From NCBI RefSeq assembly GCF_022605165.1, contig NC_063073.1, positions 1,302,001 through 1,366,000 on the forward strand: a stretch of DNA of 64,000 nucleotides, read 5' to 3'. This stretch comes from Purpureocillium takamizusanense. Its lineage: Eukaryota > Ascomycota > Sordariomycetes > Hypocreales > Ophiocordycipitaceae. The position numbers and the translations under genes were made by a program. The notes beneath the pieces are model-generated. The model made no database searches. It worked only from the letters and a program-made list of their open reading frames with translations, and was not told the DNA's origin. Numbering within the stretch: position 1 is the first letter of the stretch; every line of letters begins with the position of its first letter. Below, in pieces: positions 44,492 through 57,170 of the stretch.

Positions 44492-47400
44492 CTAAACATC
44501 CGTCATTTCCGTGTCGCAATCCAGAGAGGCAATCGCCACAGGCATCATCTCCGCCGGGCCCCAGTTGCCTTCGTAGACTGTGGCTGGAGCATTTCGATGC
44601 TCCGATACCCAGCGCAGGCCCTCCAGCTCAAGTACCTGGCTGATGGTGGGTCGCTCCGCCGGGTCTTCTGCTGTCATCCACTTCACAATCGAGTCGAGGG
44701 AACTCGGGTGGAAAGACTCCACCATGAAATCCGGGGGCTGTCGCAGCTCCGACCGCTTAAGTGATCCAAAGAGGTTGTTGGCGCTGTGGGAACCCTCGTC
44801 CAGCAAATCGTCGCTGTTGCCCGTTGGGTTGCCGGTTGCGTCACGCTGCACCTCGATCGATGGGTTCCACGTAAGGCTTGGAACCTCGGAGAGGTCGCCC
44901 GACCTTAGAGCTACCCAAGTAGGGCCATTCTCCGGCAGGGAGCAGTTGGTCGCCATTTCCAGGGTCATGAGCCCCAGGGAAAAGATGTCGGCGGGTTTGC
45001 CTGCCTTGCCTCGCAGCATCTCCGGGGCCATGTACTCGCGATCACCTTCCACATCGACCTCTTCTGTCGGTGAAGTGCTAGGCTGAGCAAGGCCAAAATC
45101 CCCAATCTTCAGGGCCCCCTCAAAAGTGATGAGAATATTCGCCGGCTTCATGTCCAGATGCATGTAGCCGATGTCGTGGATTTCTTTCAATCCCTGCGCA
45201 CAACGTTAGCATACCACTCCAGTAAGCAGGCAGAAGAGTGCGGCCACTTACCAAGCACAGGTCCTGCAAGATCTTAAAGATGCGGAAGTCATCCAAACGC
45301 CCGCCGCATCCCACAGTGGCCAAAAACTTGTCCAGTGTGCCTTCTTCGCAGAACTCCGTCTGTATATACAAATGGAAATTGTGTTCCCAGCTGTCGACAT
45401 ATTGAACCACATGCTCGGCATGCGTAAGCGCCTGTAGGGCGAAGACCTCCCGCAGCTTGATCTGTCGGTCCTTGTGGCCATGATAGGCTTGCTTGCTCTT
45501 TTTGACAGCAAACACCTGCCCTTTTGCTGGACTGCGGCTGGGCGTGAAGCTGCCTGCCGAGAAGACGTTGGCGTGCTCCAGCTTGGTCACGCGATAGACC
45601 GTGGAGAACTCGCCGCGGCCAACTTGCTCAACTTTGTCAAACCTTGAGTACAGGCTCGCATCGACATCGACGCTGCCCGTGCGGCCGTTAATTGGCGTCA
45701 CAAAGATGCTGCTAGTAGATGATCTGAAGTCACGGCCCGCTGTGGGCGTAACAGGAGGCGGCATGCTGCTTTCTCGGTGGTTGTCGGACGCCTGGGATAT
45801 AGACAACCGACTTGTATCAAGAGGCAGCAGGCTCTCCTGAGGAGTCTGAGGCGTCCGCCGCCCGTCAACAGGACTCGCTGGATCAACAGATGCAAGCTTA
45901 GTGAATGTACTCTCCGATCGGGGTACGGATAGTAGTGAGGTCTGAGGGGCGAGCGGAGACGGCGCCATGATGCCCCTGTGGACTCTCGAGCGGCTGAATG
46001 ACGGCCGCGGCGCCAAGCAGGGGGTGGGGGACGGTTCGCGATCGATGGTCGGTGGCCGACTAGTGCACACGATGGATGCCTCGTCGTCCCCGGCCGTCGA
46101 CTCGCTGACAACGTCGAGATTCGACTTACACGTTGACTCTCGCGAAGGAGCAGGCTTCGCGGCCGAAAGGGGGAGGGTAAACGTCCGGCTCGCGCTCGGG
46201 CTCTCGAGTGACTGTTCGCTCAGATTGCTCAAGCTGGAAGCAAGCGTGTTCTTGGTGGGCGTAGGCGGTATATCCGCATCGAGCGCGCTAGATAGCTCAT
46301 TGGACTCGTCAAAGAGCATTCGATCCTCGCCTTCCAGGCTTAGAAGGCTACCACGACGAGATCCCTTCGCCGCTGAACCGCGCTGGAAGATGGAAAGACC
46401 TTTTCCGGGTTGGCCAAAGGTGTCCGTCCCCCGGCTAGATGGCCTGTTGAAAGGTGTAGAAGGGATGCCCGCAAAAGAATTCCGGTTGTTCCCTTTTCTT
46501 TTGATAGCACTTCCTGAAAGCGGGGGAAAGGTCGCAAACGGATTCGACTGCTTCTTGCAAGGTGTGTCTGGCGGCGCAAACTTCTTCTCGTCATCTTCCG
46601 GGTTGCGGTTCACCTTGGAGATGAGTCCTGTCGAGTTGAAGGCGCCGAACCAAAGCTGACTGGATTGGCTTGGGGTTGCGACAGACCTGGACTGGTCGTA
46701 CATCGGGCGGGCCACTGGTCGCGTTGCGTTGAGCGGCAACGAACGAGAAAATGGATGCGGCTTGGGCTTTTCCACAACCTGAACGGCAGGTGCGTCGCCG
46801 GATGTCTCCTCGGTCAGGCTGTTGCCGGAGCTTGAAGTCGTGAGAGACTTGGAGAGAGGGTGAGGCTGATGACCCTTGGCATCAAAAGCATGCATCGATG
46901 CGTTAGGCAGCGGAGCGCCCGGGCCGAAAGGGCTGTCGCGGGAAAGTTGCGGCGGCAGGAAATGCTCCGTCGAAAGACGGGGTCTATTGCGAACTGGTGT
47001 GGCCGCCTCAGCACTCATTTGTGCAAGTTGGCGCTCGCCCGTCCTCCTTCCCCAGGAGCCTTTGTCGCCATATCGCTGTTGCAATGTAGATTTTCGCAGG
47101 GATGAGGACCGCTTCGGCACGTTGGAAGCGGGCGAAGGGGAGAACAAGGTATCACGAGAGGGAGTGGTTTCGTCCTCGTCGCCGCCACCTTCGATAGCTC
47201 CGGCCAGCTCGTATTCAGGTTGAGAGTCTTCGTGGATATCGAAGTTGTGGGATGTGCTTGTGTTGGTGCCAAAGATGTTGAAGTCATCAGTTTGAGCGAA
47301 GCTTGAAATCCCATGCAAGCTTCGTCTCTTGGCAACAGGGCTGCCCTGATGGGGGTGGTCCAGGTTCATGGTCGCATCACTGCGCTTCAGTGCGCCCGTC

Positions 47401-48050
47401 GTCGTTACCATGTACGATTCGTTGTTGGAGTCCAGGGCTTTCAGGAACGAGTACTGCGACGCGATTCCAGTAACGTCAATGTGGACGCTATGGCGCGCGG
47501 GCCTGTCCGAACTCTTACGCGTTACTGTGCCAAAGGTGGCTCCGGTATTTTCCTGGCCGGGTGAAGCCGTCGACGGGGGAGAAGGCGATGGCGTGTACGA
47601 CACGTTTGCTGCGTCCGGCGCGGCGCTCAAGGCTCGTTTCAGAGGACTCCTGGGCGAGACGCGTGCTCTGGCGAGCGGTCGTGAGGGCGAAGATGTCTTT
47701 GCAGATTTGGCTGAGCGAAGTGACAACCTGACGTTTGTGCGCTGCGGCGTGAAGGAAGACTGGTGCGACGTAGACGCGTGTGCCGAAGTCACGGCCGGAG
47801 GAGCCGTCTGCGGGTGCGAAGGGGCCAGATGCGGTCGATGTGGTGTTGGGCCAAAGCGTCGACAGGGCGACTGTGGTGAATCTTGCTGGGAGCTTTCGGA
47901 GCTCTGTGAACTTGCGCGAGACAAGAACTTGGAGGGTGATCTCGAGATGGAGCGTCGCAAACTGCGGATGCCTGGCGTCACGTCCATGTGATGGGCATGC
48001 GTAGGCGATGGCAGTGCAAGCGTGCCTCCAACACCGTTAGAGAAAGACAT
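44492..48050 (-). CDS. wee1: Wee1-type mitotic inhibitor kinase
   Basis: Dual-specificity kinase that phosphorylates the inhibitory Tyr of Cdk1 and so delays mitosis. Two exons, 48050-45252 and 45193-44492, with a 58 nt intron, give 1166 residues. About 800 N-terminal residues are Ser/Pro-rich and disordered, with many SP/TP sites, as in fungal Wee1. The kinase domain runs from about 803: glycine loop GRGEFSTV, VAIK-equivalent FAVKK, catalytic loop HLDMKPANI (Wee1 kinases carry HLD instead of HRD; here residues about 945-947), DFGLA, then the activation segment GDREYMAPEML. The αC region and the insert between strands (NVFSAGSFTPSRSP) are family-typical. The start is the first ATG after an upstream open frame with no ATG. 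Confidence 0.93.
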
Positions 48051-51000
48051 TGTGACTGCGCAGGAATGGAATGCGGGTGTTTGACAGCTTTGTAGAAGGG
48101 TGTGTTTCGGTGCGGAATGTTGACGCAGGCGGAGGGGCAGAAGTACAAGCAATGGTTTATATGTAATGATCGTGCTTGTTGTCTAGGAGGCTCGAGTGCA
48201 ACAACAATGATTAGGTTTGTCGGTCGTTGCGTGGTGTCGAGTAAAAACTTGACCGACGCGAAACGTCAACCTGCTTCTGCAGGTTCGTCGTGACGGACGT
48301 CGTTGGTGGCGCCCGATTTTCGGCAAGCGTGTATGCTCGAACGAAGGCTGTCTCGCCACTCTGGCGGCTCTATCCCATGACTTGCAGGAATGATGACTGA
48401 AGCTGGCAGAAGCGGCGCTGACACACCGTCGGCGATCGGAGAGGCAAACGTGGCAATGGCACGATTTAGCCTGGCGCCCTTGAAGTGGTGAATGGTGCGA
48501 CGTAGGGCGCGGCGTAGATGGGGTACAACTAGGTGCCGGCAGCTACAACATAGCGTTTGGTGCCGTTGCTCGTTGACTCTGCAATCCTCGTCCCGGCGAA
48601 GTCGTCGGTAGTCACGATCCCGTTTTTTTTCTCGGGTGTTGGTATGCTGACAAGCGTGAATGCGAACCCCTACCGCGGACTCGACGCAACTCGATGCGCG
48701 ACAACGCTCGCTCCCCTTCTCAACACATATCGCGCGCGCGCGCGAAAGCTGTCGGTGATTCCAAGGTTGCGGCTGTGCTGGTCGTTAGGTTTCGGGGTCG
48801 AATGCGAGAGGAAACTCAGTAGCGGGCAAGCCAACAGGCACAGGAGGCGGCGAACTGGAATGCAGGTACAAAGTCTGGGAGAGGAAAAAAAGGGCTCTGC
48901 CGTAATGGAGGGATGGATGGATGGACGGACTGGCTGGGATGGAGGGAGCGGCTGGACACCAGACGGCGCCTGGCAGGAGCGATCGATAAGTCGGGGCAAG
49001 CGTGCGCCGGGCGCGCCTGGCGAGCAGCGGGCGGCGGGCGGCGGGCAGGTGCGTGGGCGCAATCGCGGGTGACGCATTTGTTTACCGTCTTACCCGAATG
49101 GGTTAGCGTGACGCGCTGAGACGCGTCTTTCGCGGTGGGCGGGGAGAGTGGGTTGTGGGATGGTGGGCTGTGGGCTAACCTCACCCCCTCCCCTCCGCTC
49201 CCCTCTCTCTATGTTGTGTCTGTGTTCTCCTGCCGTGCTCTGCCGTGCGTTCTGTCTTGGGGGCGTTGAAGCCTTCGACTAATGCACTAAGGCTTAGTAG
49301 TACGAAGTAACTTGCTCTCGCGTTCCGTGGATGTAGGTCGTATAGAGTACATAGCACTTCAGACGGGCACGACGGTACCACCCGCTCACCTGGCTGAACT
49401 CGTTTCTTCCAGAGTCTGGCTCAAATGGTGCCCAGTACTGCCTACTTGGTGTGACTTGCCGTACTCGTATAGGCGCCTTAGGTACCTTGCTTCGCGGATG
49501 AAGACGCCGAGAAAGACGGTGGCAGCTGCCAGACGTCGGGAAGAGTGGAGAGACCTTTCCTTCACTGCCCACGGCCTCAAGACATTGCATTTCTTGTTTC
49601 CTCGAGACACGTACAATGGCCTACCCGTTGGACACTGGCTTCCGATCTCCGAACAATAACAAGCGGCTCCTTGTCTGCGCCTCTTGTGCGATTCATGGCC
49701 CGCCATCACGCCCCCCCAGGGGACACGGTAGACTCTGTGACGCCGTTTGCCAGACCAGAGCCTCGAACCGTCCCGCGGCCCGCCGCTTCTGAGACCAGCG
49801 GGGGAAAAACGGAACAACAAGAGGTTGTCGAGCGCGGCTGTTGCGACTGCTTCGCCTGCTCACCTACTCCGTAGTAGGTACCTGCCTGGCCTGGCCAGAG
49901 TCTGGACGGCCACAACAGTTGCATCCGCGCCCAAGCACAAGGTGATCCACTGACGCGCTCCAGGCAGGCCAGGGTCCAAGGGACCACATCCGTCATGTCG
50001 CCGTCCGCCTTCTCATCCTCCCGGCCGCTACGCCAGGCCAGGCCAGGCGCTGAAGTGGATGGGCCAGACGCCGCCCACCAACACCAGGCGATGACATGTG
50101 TCGTCGATCACGAGGCGGTTTCAGACCCGGGCATCCAAGTCTCGTGCGATTCGCCACCGCCACCCGTCAACAAGGCTTCTCGCTCTCCGGCAGTCTGTTA
50201 ACCTGCGTGTTTGGCAGCGGGAGGGCAGGGCGTCTCGCGGATCTTAGACCAAGCATCCGACTCGTCCATCCTCGCGCGTCGACAGTCGATCGCCAACTCG
50301 TGCCTGAACCACACCCAAGGCACCCACAAACCACACAAGCAATGTCGTGTTCGCAGGACCTGCTGCAGAGTAGCGCTCGCATCGTGCTCGGGTGCTCTGC
50401 TCACGCAGGGCCTCTGCAGCCCCCTTGCCTCGTCTGCCGCCTCGTCCGACCTCCCCAGGGCTGTGCCCAGGCTGGCCTCAAGTTTGCGCACCCCCATGGT
50501 CGCGTGTCGAGGTGGTGTGGCAATTTCTGATGATCAAAACAAACAACAAAACATCGCCATCGGGTCGTTGTTTTTTATTTTTATTTTTATCCAATCCCCT
50601 CCACTGCGCAGTGATGCAGGGTTTCGAGATTGCGCATTAGATTGCATTTAATTATGAAGGCAGCCTACACCCTGAGGCCGTGGGATTTTTTTTCATGCTA
50701 CGACGCAGAAAACCCCCCCTTTTCCCTTGCAAGTTCATTTCGCTTCCCCGTCGATAGTCCGGGGTCGGGACCCACGGCCTAGCGAGCCCGCAGTCAGCGC
50801 CTCGCCGTCCATGCCGATTAGTTACCTGATCCCCTAATCAAGGTTATCGTCGTGTCGATTGTGTGGGTGAGAGGCTCTGGGGCCAGCCGACAGGACTGAC
50901 ACGAACTCCTTGACTTGCATCGTCGTGCTGGGGCTGTCTGGCCTGGCCCGTGCTGGCGAAACCAGTGCATAACGCCGCAAGCCGCAAGCTGCAATGCATG

Positions 51001-52083
51001 TCACATCAGTGCTCCGCAAACGAAGAAGAAAGAATTGTGTTGTCAGACCCAGGATTGTGTTGCACACGCCGTCTGGTGTGCGTTTGCGCTCGTGTGGAGA
51101 AGCCCTCGAGTTTCTTGCCTGACCGCCAGATGGGTACCGTGGGTTTCTCGGACGAGCGTGCTGCAGCTAGCACGTAGTAACGAGTACGTAGTACGTAGTG
51201 AGAAAAAAATACTCACCGGCGCATGGCACCGTGCTCACCGTCTTCTCCGCGCCGTGTTGTTGAACCCGCTTGTGATCGAGGCAGCATGCGGCCCGTGGCG
51301 AAGATGCGACGCTGAGCGTTCGGGCCCCCGGGCCTCCGCTTCACAAGCTGGACGGGCGTATCGGTGCATATGTGGATCATGGCGTTGACAATGCACGTCG
51401 CCAGTCAGTCACGCACACAAAGCCATGGCGTGCGTCTTCGTGTACACGTACTATGCACGTACTGCGTATTGCACAATGTACTAATGTATTGTATAGTCAG
51501 CCCTTTGTATGCCGGGGGCTTTGGCATGTGGGTGTCGATATCGATGTCTGGCGTTGGGTCTCACCCATCATCATGGTTCGAGAGCACGTTACCCTGGACC
51601 TCGCTTTGCCAAGCATGGCAATGGGAAATAGTAGCGGCGCCATGCGATCATGATATACGTGCGCGTCTACGAATACGGTACGCACTATGCTAGCAATATA
51701 CGAGCGCATGGGGGGCCGATATCAAATGTGCGTACGTACGTCGTCCGTGGGATCTCGGCGACGCGGCATGCACCAGCGCAATGCTCAGAGGAATTGTTGC
51801 TTACAATTGGGGGCCATATCCACCGAATCCTGCGGAATACCTAGCAGGTCGGGCACACTTTCAGTGACGCGCAGCCCAATATTACAATCAGAGATTCACA
51901 TATGCGCATGATGACCCGACCAGAGTCAGCCAAGTCGCCCAATTCTGCAACAATGACTACATTTTCATGCCACTCAATTCCTGGGGTTTATACCACCCCT
52001 GCTATGCATATGTGTCGTCTGGCCTAGGTACATAACGATGCCTCATTACGCTTACACTCCCTGCACGACATGGCAATGTATCA
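48051..52083. other. 4 kb non-coding region upstream of wee1
   Basis: No ORF resembles a known family and none has the codon bias of the neighbours. It contains an alternating CG run near 48730-48741, a (GGAT)n stretch near 48909-48925, CTTAGGTACCTT near 49478, TAGGTACCTG near 49875 and AGTACGTAGTACGTAG near 51182. It may hold a long wee1 leader or a non-coding transcript. Confidence 0.45.
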
Positions 52084-53374
52084 TCAGTAAAACTCCATCT
52101 TTTCAAGATGAATCAGCCCATTGGGCGGCTGCAATCGGGGGTCAGCACGCGTTGAGGGGGGTGGGGGGTAAAGGTTGGTCAAGAGTTAAACGCACCGGGA
52201 TGAACTGCCGCAGCTTGACGCCCGCCTGGCTAAAGACGGCAGCCGTCTCCCTGTCCATGCTGTACCCCTGCGCGTAGACGACCTCGCTGATGCCGACCTG
52301 GCAGATCTTGATGCTGCAGGTCAGGCAGGGGCACGTGTCGCAGTAGAGCACGGCGCCGTCCCGGATTCGCTCACGGCCGGCCTCGAGCAGGGCGTTCTCC
52401 TCGGCGTGGATGCACAGACAAGTGGCGAGACCGACACCAGAGCCGCTCCCGTCGTTGCACCGCGGGCAGCCGCCGTCGGCGCAGTTGCGGATGCCGCGCG
52501 GGGTGCCGTTGTAGCCGGTGCTGATGACGCGGCGCTCGCGGCCGACGAGGACGCACCCGACGCGGCGCTTCATGCAGTTGGAGCGCTGGGCGGCGAGCGA
52601 CGCAAGGGCCATGAAGTACGTGTCCCAGCCGGGCCGCAGGCGGTCCGGGTTCGGGATGTCGAGCTTGCCGAGCGTCGCGTAGAGGTGCGCCAGGGAGCTC
52701 GACGTGTTGAGCAGCCGCACCGACGCGCGCGAGATGAGCGGCTGGAAGCCCTCGTGCGCGTCGTACAGGTGCGCGTCGCTGCGCGCGACAAAGTCCTCGA
52801 GGCCCACGTCGGCGTCACCGGGCCGCTGCCCGCGCCGCTGGAAGCGCCGATAGCGGACCGTCAGGGGCGCATCGACGGACAGCAGCAGGAAGAAGGGCCG
52901 CCGCACGAAGACGTCGAGGACGGCCTCGGTGGGGATGTCGGTGGTGACGAAGCGGCTGCGCCAGCGCTTGGTGACGAACTCGAGTAGCGCCTCTGGGGAC
53001 GCAAAGGTGTGGTGCTGCGGCGGGGCCGCCGACGGCCGCGGGTGCAGTGCCAGCGACGAGGTCGATCGCGAAGTATGGTTCTTGGGCGCGGAGTTGGGGG
53101 AGGTGGTGGTGAGGGCGCTCGATGTCAGGGCGCCGTCAAAGGCTTCTGGTGGAGGCGGTGACGAGCACCCGTCGTTGCTAGATGGGGACTCGGCTGGACT
53201 GGCCTGCTCGAGATAGAGATGCTTGAAGCCATGGTGCTCGACCAGATACTGGGCCACCGTCTTCTTGCCCGAGCAGATGCCTGCGGGAAACGCAGCTCGT
53301 CAGCGCTTCCGGTCAACAACGGCGATGGGTCACGGGCGATGCTGGTGTTCACCTCCGCAGATTCCAATCAACAT
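52084..53374 (-). CDS. DCD1: dCMP deaminase
   Basis: Converts dCMP to dUMP and thus feeds thymidylate synthesis. Three exons, 53374-53353 (only 22 nt), 53280-52196 and 52128-52084 (45 nt), give 383 residues. The N-terminus MLIGICGGICSGKKTVAQYL is a P-loop-like kinase fold, as in fungal Dcd1 proteins. A low-complexity Ser/Pro insert lies near 35-95. The catalytic zinc site is HAEEN (near 298) plus CPCLTC (near 324). A further Cys cluster, CADGGCPRC, is also family-typical. The last intron was placed because FIPPPNGLIHLEK restores a conserved C-terminus; reading through it would give a different tail ending at 52142. Small terminal exons make this gene easy to mis-annotate. Confidence 0.9.
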
Positions 53375-54166
53375 CGTGTGTCCCCTCCAGGTCCGCCCCT
53401 GAGTTTGGCCTCGAGGTTCAGTGGCGCGACGTGGGGTCTCTCTTGTGCCTCGTGCTGCAGCAGGTGTCGCGGTGGGAAACGTGGTTTGACGCGCGGTGAG
53501 GCGCCCTGTTAAAAAGGTGGGGGAGATTTTCGCGTCACACGCGACACTTTTTCAGGGTCCATGGACTGACGTAGTTGCTGACGCGAGGTCCAATCAACTG
53601 AACTTGCGGCGTAAAGTATTCGTGCACAAGCTCTGTCCTCGATAAGACGTGAGATGTGTTCCTGCTCGCTGCCGCGCGCTTGTGGGGGAGAAGGCTGGCT
53701 TTGTTGTGACACTTTAGACCTGGATTTCGATGTCGCTCTTGGGTGGCTTGGAGTCTCCTAGGTAATGATGGCGTACTGTCGCATACTTGACCATCATCAG
53801 ATGTAGATTTACACCTAATAAGCCACCTTGTTGTCTTTGAGTTCAGTCAATCCCGTGTGATACTGCTACCCCAGACCACTTTGAGAAATTTCCAAGGTAC
53901 TTGCCTGTTGCATGGGCACACTTAACACTCATGTAGATGGTCTTCTGACAATGCTGAGATGGACTTTTTTGTGTTGACGACAAGTACGAAGCATGCACTG
54001 GGAACTAACTGCCTGGAGATAGATGAAGTCAAATTCGGGATCTATTGCTTAGCCAAATCGGGCGAGAGCGACAGTGATTGACAAAAGGTAATGCAAAAAA
54101 GATACGCAGAACCATTAGCGGATGCTCACCGGCAACTGGATTCAAAGGCAAAAAAAGAAAATCTTC
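53375..54166. other. Intergenic region, DCD1 promoter and tRNA 3' flank
   Basis: AT-richer than neighbours in 53700-54100; no gene supported. Confidence 0.5.
54150..54156 (-). terminator. RNA polymerase III terminator of tRNA-Glu
   Basis: A run of seven T on the minus strand, 11-17 nt past the tRNA 3' end, preceded by a run of four T (54158-54161). Either can stop Pol III. Confidence 0.7.
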
Positions 54167-54237
54167 TCCGGTACAGGGAATCGAACCCTGGGCTGCTCGG
54201 TGAGAGCGAGCGATGTTAGCCACTACACCATACCGGA
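54167..54237 (-). tRNA. tRNA-Glu(CUC)
   Basis: A 71 nt cloverleaf folds without an intron: acceptor TCCGGTA pairs with TACCGGA, D-stem GTGT with ACAT, anticodon stem GCTCG with CGAGC around loop CTCTCAC, and T-stem CAGGG with CCCTG around TTCGATT. The anticodon is CTC, hence Glu (GAG codons). Internal A and B boxes are present (TAGTGGCTA and GGTTCGATTCC). CCA is not encoded, as usual in eukaryotes. Confidence 0.95.
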
Positions 54238-54948
54238 TGTTGTGTTGTTGTTGGATGGAGCAGCCTTATTGAAAACTATGAGCCTTGGAAAAGTCTCTCC
54301 ACTCTGTAGCCTCCATTCGTCATTTGGCCCTTCGTCGCCAGGCTAGACGGGTGTCGCAGTACACGCACTGGTGAAGTGAAATTGGAAGTAGGTTTTCATG
54401 GCATTAGATATGATACCTGCCGCTACTCGCTTGCGTCACTTATTGTGAATTTGTCAAGCTACTCCGGCGCCTCGGAAGTCATGCATACGGACAGATGGAA
54501 GCCTTGGGCGAGGGCGGCGCTCGCTCGTTTTGGCCTCAGCCCGAGGGAACCTTAGCTTAGCCACCTGCGCCGGGCGGCTGCCAGGCGGCCCAGGGCTTCC
54601 CCAGGCACTAAAGCTGCGACCCCGCGGCGGGGCATCGACAGCCGCCCAGCGCCTGCCGCCGCATCATCTGCCTGGCCCTCAGCTCGTGATGCTTATTTAC
54701 GCTTCGTCATCTGACATCTCGCCTACCTCACCGTGCGCCCGCCCTCATTTCATCGCGATCCATCTCGTTTCCTGACGGCGAGTCCTCCATCAGCAGTTTC
54801 AAGAACAGCAGTCTTTGTCCTGCCCGCCGTTTATTCTACGTCGACTCGTGCGCCTTTGTCGCTCGCCAAACAAAGGCGTGGACCTGCTGCCGCCTCTCCC
54901 ATATCTTTGCCCGCGTGCGCGGCTGTCGAGACAGTCGGCACAGCCATC
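54238..54948. other. Intergenic region, tRNA 5' flank and ATG7 promoter
   Basis: No gene seen. The tRNA 5' flank is at the left; ATG7 leader at the right is pyrimidine-rich. Confidence 0.5.
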
Positions 54949-57170
54949 ATGGCAGCTCCTCTCCAGTTCGCGACGTTCACGTCGGAGATTGAGCTGCCCT
55001 TCTACTCTGCGCTTTTTGCGTCCAAGCTCGACTATGACAAGCTGGACGACTCGGCGCGCAACGTGCTGGGCTTGTATGAGCCCCGCGTCGAGCAGCCCGA
55101 GGCCAGCGGCCGCATGCAAATTCTGGGCAATGCCCTGACAAGCCAGCAGTGAGTTTCTATCCCGTGCCTCTATGTGCTCCGACTATTTGCTGACCGGGAC
55201 AGCTCACCCCTCGGTTCCGCGCGCGGCGAGGGCATCATCAAAAATGTAAATACGCTTGAGGGTTTCAAGAACATGGACAAGGCTGCCATGCTCAAGACAG
55301 CTGGACGACAGGTGAGCTATACCGTAAACCCTTTAATGAGTACTATTTCTAACAAATCTAGATCTGGGATGCCATAAACGATGGCACCATCTACTCCGTC
55401 CCCTCGCTTCTCTCCTCCTTCGTCATCCTCTCATACGCGGATCTCAAAAAGTACAAGTTCACGTATTGGTTCGCCTTCCCTGCGCTGCACTCGGACCCTC
55501 AATGGAAACGGTCTGGCCCCAGTGAGCGCTTTAGTGCGGATGAGAGCACCGCGCTCGTCGACAGAGTCGGGACGTGGCGATACAGCGTCGACAGCCGCGA
55601 GCACGGCTTTTTCCTCGCCAAAAAGGTGCGTGGCCAGACTGGTGACGCAGACGACAGCGAGGTAGGACAGAAACTCGACTTTAAGTGGGAGGTAGCGTCA
55701 CTGCGTCGTTATGAGGAGGGCTTCTTCAAGAATATTGCCGAAGAAGACCAGTATGTCGCCTTTGTCGATCCGTCAACATATCCTGAAGGCCCCGGATGGC
55801 CGCTTCGCAATCTCTTGGTCCTCATCCGACAGCGCTTCCGCCTCTCCAAGGTAAAAATACTGTGCTACAGAGACACGTGGGCCAAGAGGCATGAAGCGCG
55901 CAGCGTCGTCTTACCCATTCAGATGGAGGCTGTCGACTCTATGGATCTTGACCAGATGCCCAAGGTCACAGGCTGGGAGAGGTCCAAGAACGGAAAGCTT
56001 CAGGCCCAGCAAGTGAATCTCGGAGAGTATATGGACCCCGCGAGACTAGCCGATTCCTCAGTCGATCTGAACCTCAAACTGATGAAGTGGCGGCTGGCAC
56101 CTGAGCTCGACCTGGAGGGCATCAAAAACACAAAGTGTCTCTTGCTCGGAGCAGGGACCTTGGGAGGCTACGTCTCGAGAAATCTACTGGGCTGGGGCGT
56201 CAGGAAAATCACATTTGTCGACTACGGACGGGTATCCTTTTCCAATCCGGTGCGACAGCCGCTCTTCGAATTCGAGGACTGCACCGATGGCGGCAAGCCC
56301 AAGGCCGCTCAAGCAGCAGCTATGCTGAAGAGAATCTATCCAGGGGTGGAAACGGAAGGCCACTCTCTGTCAGTACCCATGCTTGGTCATCCGTTCACAG
56401 ACGAAGACAAGACCAAGGCCGACTTGGAGAAACTCGAAAGCCTGATCACAGAGCACGACGTCATTTTCCTGCTCATGGATACTCGCGAGTCGCGGTGGCT
56501 GCCGACAGTCATCGGAAAGGCGACGGGGAAGATTGTGATGAATGCGGCGTTGGGATTTGACTCATACGTGGTGATGCGACATGGCTCCGAAACAAAGGAA
56601 GGAGAGTCGTCTCTGGGTTGCTACTTTTGCAACGATGTCGTCGCGCCGGCTGATGTAAGTGCAAGATGCCCCTTCGGCGAGAGCCTAGCTAACAGTCACC
56701 AGTCCATGAAGGATCAGACGCTCGACCAGCAATGTACAGTAACTCGGCCGGGCGTCGCAGCCATGGCTTCGGCTCTCCTCGTGGAGCTCCTGACTAGCCT
56801 TCTACAACACCCACTACGCCAGCATGCTCCAGCGCCGCAGATCAGCCAAGGCGTCATCCCAGAGCGAGACCCTCCAGAGCACCCCCTCGGCCTCGTGCCC
56901 CATCAGATTCGGGGGTTCGTGTCCACGTTCCAAAACATGGTGATCCGCGGACAGTCGTATGACAGCTGCAGTGCCTGCAGCCCGAAGGTCCTGGACGCCT
57001 ACCGCAAGGATGGGTGGGACTTTGTGAGACGCGCTCTGCAGGAGAAGGACTACGTCGCCGAGCTGTCGGGCCTCGCCGAGGTGCAGCGGCGCGCGGAGGA
57101 GATGGCGGCGAACGTGGACTGGGAGGAAGACGATGACGTGGATGAGGAGGGTGAGGTCATGGTGTTCTAA
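54949..57170 (+). CDS. ATG7: Autophagy E1-like activating enzyme Atg7
   Basis: Activates Atg8 and Atg12 for conjugation in autophagy. Four exons, 54949-55148, 55203-55311, 55362-56654 and 56703-57170, give 689 residues. The N-terminal domain ([17 protein letters not shown]) is followed by the adenylation domain: ATP-binding [21 protein letters not shown] with GAGTLGG near 365-371, then [29 protein letters not shown] is the nucleotide-exposed loop. The catalytic cysteine is C545 in [10 protein letters not shown], ten residues after the last junction. The C-terminal extension ([20 protein letters not shown] and an acidic end) is the Atg8-binding tail of the family. The last intron is 48 nt, phase 0 and stop-free, so it could be read as coding. 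Confidence 0.95.

Noticed and set aside
55626..55661. Possible extra intron in ATG7 (GTGCGT to GACAG)
   Set aside because: It would be only about 35 nt long, and the frame continues without it.
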